DNA of 7,217 nucleotides from Bacillota bacterium. GTDB lineage: Bacteria; Bacillota; UBA4882; UBA8346. The stretch spans positions 1-7,217 of the forward strand of contig JAEZCE010000081.1 in NCBI GenBank assembly GCA_023429995.1, in the 5' to 3' direction. This document shows, piece after piece, positions 5,387-7,217 of this stretch (positions are counted from its first letter, which is position 1; each line of letters opens with the position of its first letter). A model generated the notes under the pieces. The model searched no databases and was not told the origin of the DNA. It worked only from the letters and a program-made list of their open reading frames with translations. The translations under genes and the position numbers were made by a program.

Positions 5387-6217
5387 ATGCGCCTAACCAT
5401 ACTCGTTGATAACAATGCCGGGCATGACCTTACCGGTGAATGGGGTTTGAGTTTTCTGATTGAGGCAGACGGTAAAAAAATTCTCTTTGACACCGGCGCT
5501 TCGGATTTATTTATTAAAAATGCCACTCGTTTAAATATTACTTTATTGGATTTGGATTATCTGATTTTTTCCCATGGCCATTACGACCATACTTGGGGCC
5601 TGGATTTGCTGCTCCAAAATTATCTGTCCGCCCGGGTCTCTTTGGATCAACGTCCAACATTCCTGGCCCATCCCGGAGCGCTCGTCCCCAAATTCCGGGA
5701 TGACGGAAATGAATTCGGCATTCTGGTCTCTGAAGCGGTGCTGAAGCGCAACTTCAAAACCAACTTGATACGAGAACCGTTCCAGCTGACCGAAAACTTA
5801 TTTTACTTGGGTCAAATTCCCCGAAAATTTGATTTTGAAGGCAAAACGCCCCTTGGCCAAACCCTAGCCCTCGACGGATTGACAGCTGACTATTTGCTGG
5901 ACGATACCGCCCTGGCCTATAAAACCCCAAAAGGTTTAATCATCATTACCGGTTGCTCCCATTCGGGCATTTGCAATATTGTCGATCACGCCCGGGAAGT
6001 CTGCCGGGAGGATAAAGTTGTGGATATCATCGGCGGCTTCCACCTCAAAAATTTAAAAAGCGACGACCCAAAATTAACAGGCACGTCGCGCTATTTTGAA
6101 GAACTAAAACCCGGTCAAATTCATCCTTGCCATTGCACCGACCTGCACAGCAAATTCGTTTTGACGCAAGTGGCCAAGGTTAATGAAGTCTATAGTGGAT
6201 TATTTCTGGAATATTAA
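5387..6217 (+). CDS. MBL-fold metallohydrolase (COG1237 type)
   Basis: A 276-residue cytoplasmic protein of the metallo-beta-lactamase fold. The metal site is clear: SHGHYDHTWG (62-71) supplies H63, H65, D67 and H68; H95, H192 (GCSHSGICNI) and H219 (GGFHL) fit further conserved positions. A CHC at 248-250 plus H254 near the end is an additional possible metal-binding group. The layout resembles COG1237, annotated as dihydropterin-type aminobenzene phosphate synthase-like hydrolases related to methanopterin synthesis, but that function is not established for bacteria. The open frame extends upstream to 5315, but the ATG at 5387 is chosen because of AGGAGG ten bases before it and because MRLTILVDNN is the typical family start. 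It is transcribed divergently from the ORP-like operon, with shared regulatory DNA, suggesting a linked role. Intact. Confidence 0.88.
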   Translation: MRLTILVDNNAGHDLTGEWGLSFLIEADGKKILFDTGASDLFIKNATRLNITLLDLDYLIFSHGHYDHTWGLDLLLQNYLSARVSLDQRPTFLAHPGALVPKFRDDGNEFGILVSEAVLKRNFKTNLIREPFQLTENLFYLGQIPRKFDFEGKTPLGQTLALDGLTADYLLDDTALAYKTPKGLIIITGCSHSGICNIVDHAREVCREDKVVDIIGGFHLKNLKSDDPKLTGTSRYFEELKPGQIHPCHCTDLHSKFVLTQVAKVNEVYSGLFLEY

Positions 6218-6221
6218 ACTC

Positions 6222-6243
6222 AACTTGTCCATTTCAAGTTTTT
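6222..6243 (+). terminator. probable terminator of the MBL-fold gene
   Basis: AACTTG (6222-6227), seven-base loop, CAAGTT (6235-6240), with a five-T run (6239-6243), beginning four bases after the MBL stop. The stem is short and A/T-rich, so efficiency may be modest. It overlaps the 3' end of the small frameshifted reading frame on the opposite strand. Confidence 0.5.
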
Positions 6244-6333
6244 CCCTTGAATTTCTTTCCAAGAAAGTTCCGGCCCATATAAAGCACACCCTCGGTCTTC
6301 AATTTAGCCAGTGATTCCTTGATATTCGGGCAT
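6234..6333 (-). pseudogene. possible small protein gene downstream of catalase, frameshifted
   Basis: An ATG at 6333 has AGAGGG placed seven bases upstream, a good ribosome site, just after the catalase stop. Read directly it gives only nine codons (MPEYQGITG). If one base of the CCC run at 6328-6330 is left out, the frame continues for 32 residues: MPNIKESLAKLKTEG, then VLYMGRNFLGKKFKGKT and a TGA stop. The product would be basic and soluble. I do not recognise a family. The open part alone is short enough to occur by chance; the ribosome site and the protein-like composition are the support. The same kind of single-base surplus in a short run is seen in both MinD-type genes of this window. 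Confidence 0.35.
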
Positions 6334-6353
6334 CGATATTCCCTCTAAATTAT

Positions 6354-7010
6354 TTAATGAACCGGGTGAATATTGCTGAGATCAAACGGCTGTCCGCCCG
6401 GATTCGAAAGGTTAAAATACAACTTTGAATCTGGCGTTATCCCAAAGTCTTTATTAGATCCACTTTGAGCCACCTTCCCCAAGGCTTTGCGAAACAACTG
6501 GTTATGCGCTTCTTCCCTATTGAGTAAAAAGTCGATGGTATTGCGAACACCGTTGTCATTGATCTGACGGTGTAAATATTCATAAACCACTTTGGCTCTC
6601 ATTTCGGCGGCGATATCCGATAACAAATCCGCTACCAAATCTCCAGTTACATTCACATAATCCGCTGACCAGGGATGCCCGGATGCATTAACCAAACCGG
6701 GCGCCAATCCATAAAGCACTTGCGTCTCTACCTCACCAATGGTGGTGTTGTTCGCTTGTAAATCCTTCCCGTTTAGCTGGGTAATCAACATAGAAACCAT
6801 CTCCATGTGTGAAAACTCTTCGGCCCCGATATCCATCATCATATCTTTAATTTCCGAATCGGAGACTCGAAAACTTTGGGCAATGTATTGAAGGCCCGCC
6901 TTTAACTCTCCATTGGCTCCTCCTAGTTGTTCCTGGAGCATAGAGGCATAATTTGGGTTGGGACGGTCGACTTTTACTTCATGAAGCGGCTTTTTATCGT
7001 GCAGAAACAT
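6354..7010 (-). CDS. manganese catalase family protein (CotJC-like)
   Basis: A 218-residue four-helix ferritin-like protein of the Mn-catalase family, which converts hydrogen peroxide to water and oxygen at a di-manganese site; the spore-coat protein CotJC is a relative. Expected metal ligands are all seen: E35 (NGELKAGLQY), E65 and H68 (GAEEFSHMEM), E136 (AAEMRAK) and H169 (NREEAHNQLF). The start NPNYASMLQEQLGG region is typical. It is shorter than classical Mn catalases (about 270-300) and a little longer than CotJC (about 190), with an extra Gly/Pro-containing tail (LSNPGGQPFDL). The ATG at 7010 follows an AGGAGG at good spacing. No cotJA or cotJB genes lie beside it, so a role in vegetative peroxide defence of an anaerobe is at least as likely as a spore-coat role. 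It stands between the MBL gene and the right-hand transposase. Confidence 0.9.
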   Translation of the reverse strand: MFLHDKKPLHEVKVDRPNPNYASMLQEQLGGANGELKAGLQYIAQSFRVSDSEIKDMMMDIGAEEFSHMEMVSMLITQLNGKDLQANNTTIGEVETQVLYGLAPGLVNASGHPWSADYVNVTGDLVADLLSDIAAEMRAKVVYEYLHRQINDNGVRNTIDFLLNREEAHNQLFRKALGKVAQSGSNKDFGITPDSKLYFNLSNPGGQPFDLSNIHPVH

Positions 7011-7050
7011 TTTATTCCTCCTAAAAATTTCTTTCCTACCTATCTGTCAA

Positions 7051-7059
7051 TAATCATTA
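7051..7059 (-). promoter_or_regulatory. weak PerR-like dyad upstream of catalase
   Basis: TAATGATTA on the minus strand matches the centre of the PerR box (TAATNATTA) but the outer arms do not. It lies about 40 bases before the catalase ATG and next to a TTGACA. No convincing -10 box is found at the right distance. Peroxide control of a Mn catalase is plausible but the site alone is weak and could be chance in A/T-rich DNA. Confidence 0.2.
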
Positions 7060-7096
7060 GGTTTCTCGAAGAAATAAAAAATATACAAATAAATGA

Positions 7097-7217
7097 TTAT
7101 TTCATTAGCTCAGCATAGCTGACAGAATTAGTCATTAAACAGGCATTTAATAAACGATCAAACAATTGGCCTTCCCAAAAACGGCGATTAAAGCGGTAGC
7201 AAAATTCATCGAGATAT
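7097..7217 (-). CDS. IS1595/ISXO2-like transposase, C-terminal part (5' end outside window)
   Basis: The last 39 residues of a transposase enter from the right edge on the minus strand: YLDEFCYRFNRRFWEGQLF, then DRLLNAC and ending SYAELMK with a TAA stop at 7097. It aligns without gaps with the transposase end at the left edge (about 23 of 38 residues the same), so it belongs to the same family but to a different element. Only 86 bases separate its stop from the catalase start, and the element's terminal repeat should lie there; I could not define it. Because the gene is cut by the window edge, intactness is unknown. Confidence 0.8.
   Translation of the reverse strand, partial: YLDEFCYRFNRRFWEGQLFDRLLNACLMTNSVSYAELMK

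Noticed and set aside
1..7217. CRISPR array, tRNA or rRNA genes
   Set aside because: No spaced direct repeats, no tRNA-like cloverleaf or CCA end, and no rRNA sequence were seen on either strand.

Overview
The window looks like a piece of an anaerobic Firmicute (Clostridia-like) chromosome or accessory island. Grounds: strong AGGAGG ribosome sites, TTGACA/TATAAT promoters, moderate to low G+C, a LarB remnant, a CotJC-type manganese catalase, and a run of NifX-like, ferredoxin-bearing MinD-type and Mrp-type genes typical of strict anaerobes. Species cannot be named from sequence alone. Both edges lie inside the 3' ends of related but different IS1595/ISXO2-like transposase genes pointing inward, so the window may be a contig broken at repeats or a segment bracketed by insertion sequences.

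Layout, left to right. 3-269 (+) is a transposase C-terminus; it abuts a truncated larB (261-512, -) that still has a MerR-type 19-bp-spacer promoter (582-612). 647-1656 (-) encodes two overlapping half-size permeases. 1758-2255 (-) is a DUF134/UPF0251 DNA-binding protein with a Cys-rich tail. A terminator (2329-2362) separates it from a five-gene minus-strand operon covering 2417-5212, transcribed from right to left: NifX-like protein 1, MinD-type ferredoxin ATPase A, MinD-type ferredoxin ATPase B, an Mrp/NBP35-type ATPase remnant, NifX-like protein 2. Across a 174-bp divergent promoter region lies an MBL-fold hydrolase (5387-6217, +). After a convergent junction holding a terminator and a possible small frameshifted gene comes a manganese catalase (6354-7010, -), then the second transposase end (7097-7217, -).

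The central operon has the composition of the ORP (orange protein) system known from Desulfovibrio: two MinD-like ATPases with Fe-S motifs, an Mrp-type ATPase and NifX/NafY-fold metal-cluster proteins. The inferred role is ATP-dependent assembly or handling of a metal or Fe-S cluster carried by the NifX-like proteins; the DUF134 protein and the MBL hydrolase are plausible partners by position only.

The most striking feature is that the ATPase part of the operon appears broken. ATPase A and ATPase B each carry one surplus base in a short homopolymer, and removing it restores full-length proteins of about 280 and 289 residues. ATPase B also has Tyr in place of a cluster-ligating Cys. The Mrp gene has lost everything between the start of its Walker A motif and its C-terminal third. 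Both NifX-like genes, the DUF134 gene and the MBL gene are intact. Either this is real decay of an ORP-like system beside insertion sequences, or part of it is sequence error; the Cys-to-Tyr change and the large deletion are hard to explain as homopolymer error.
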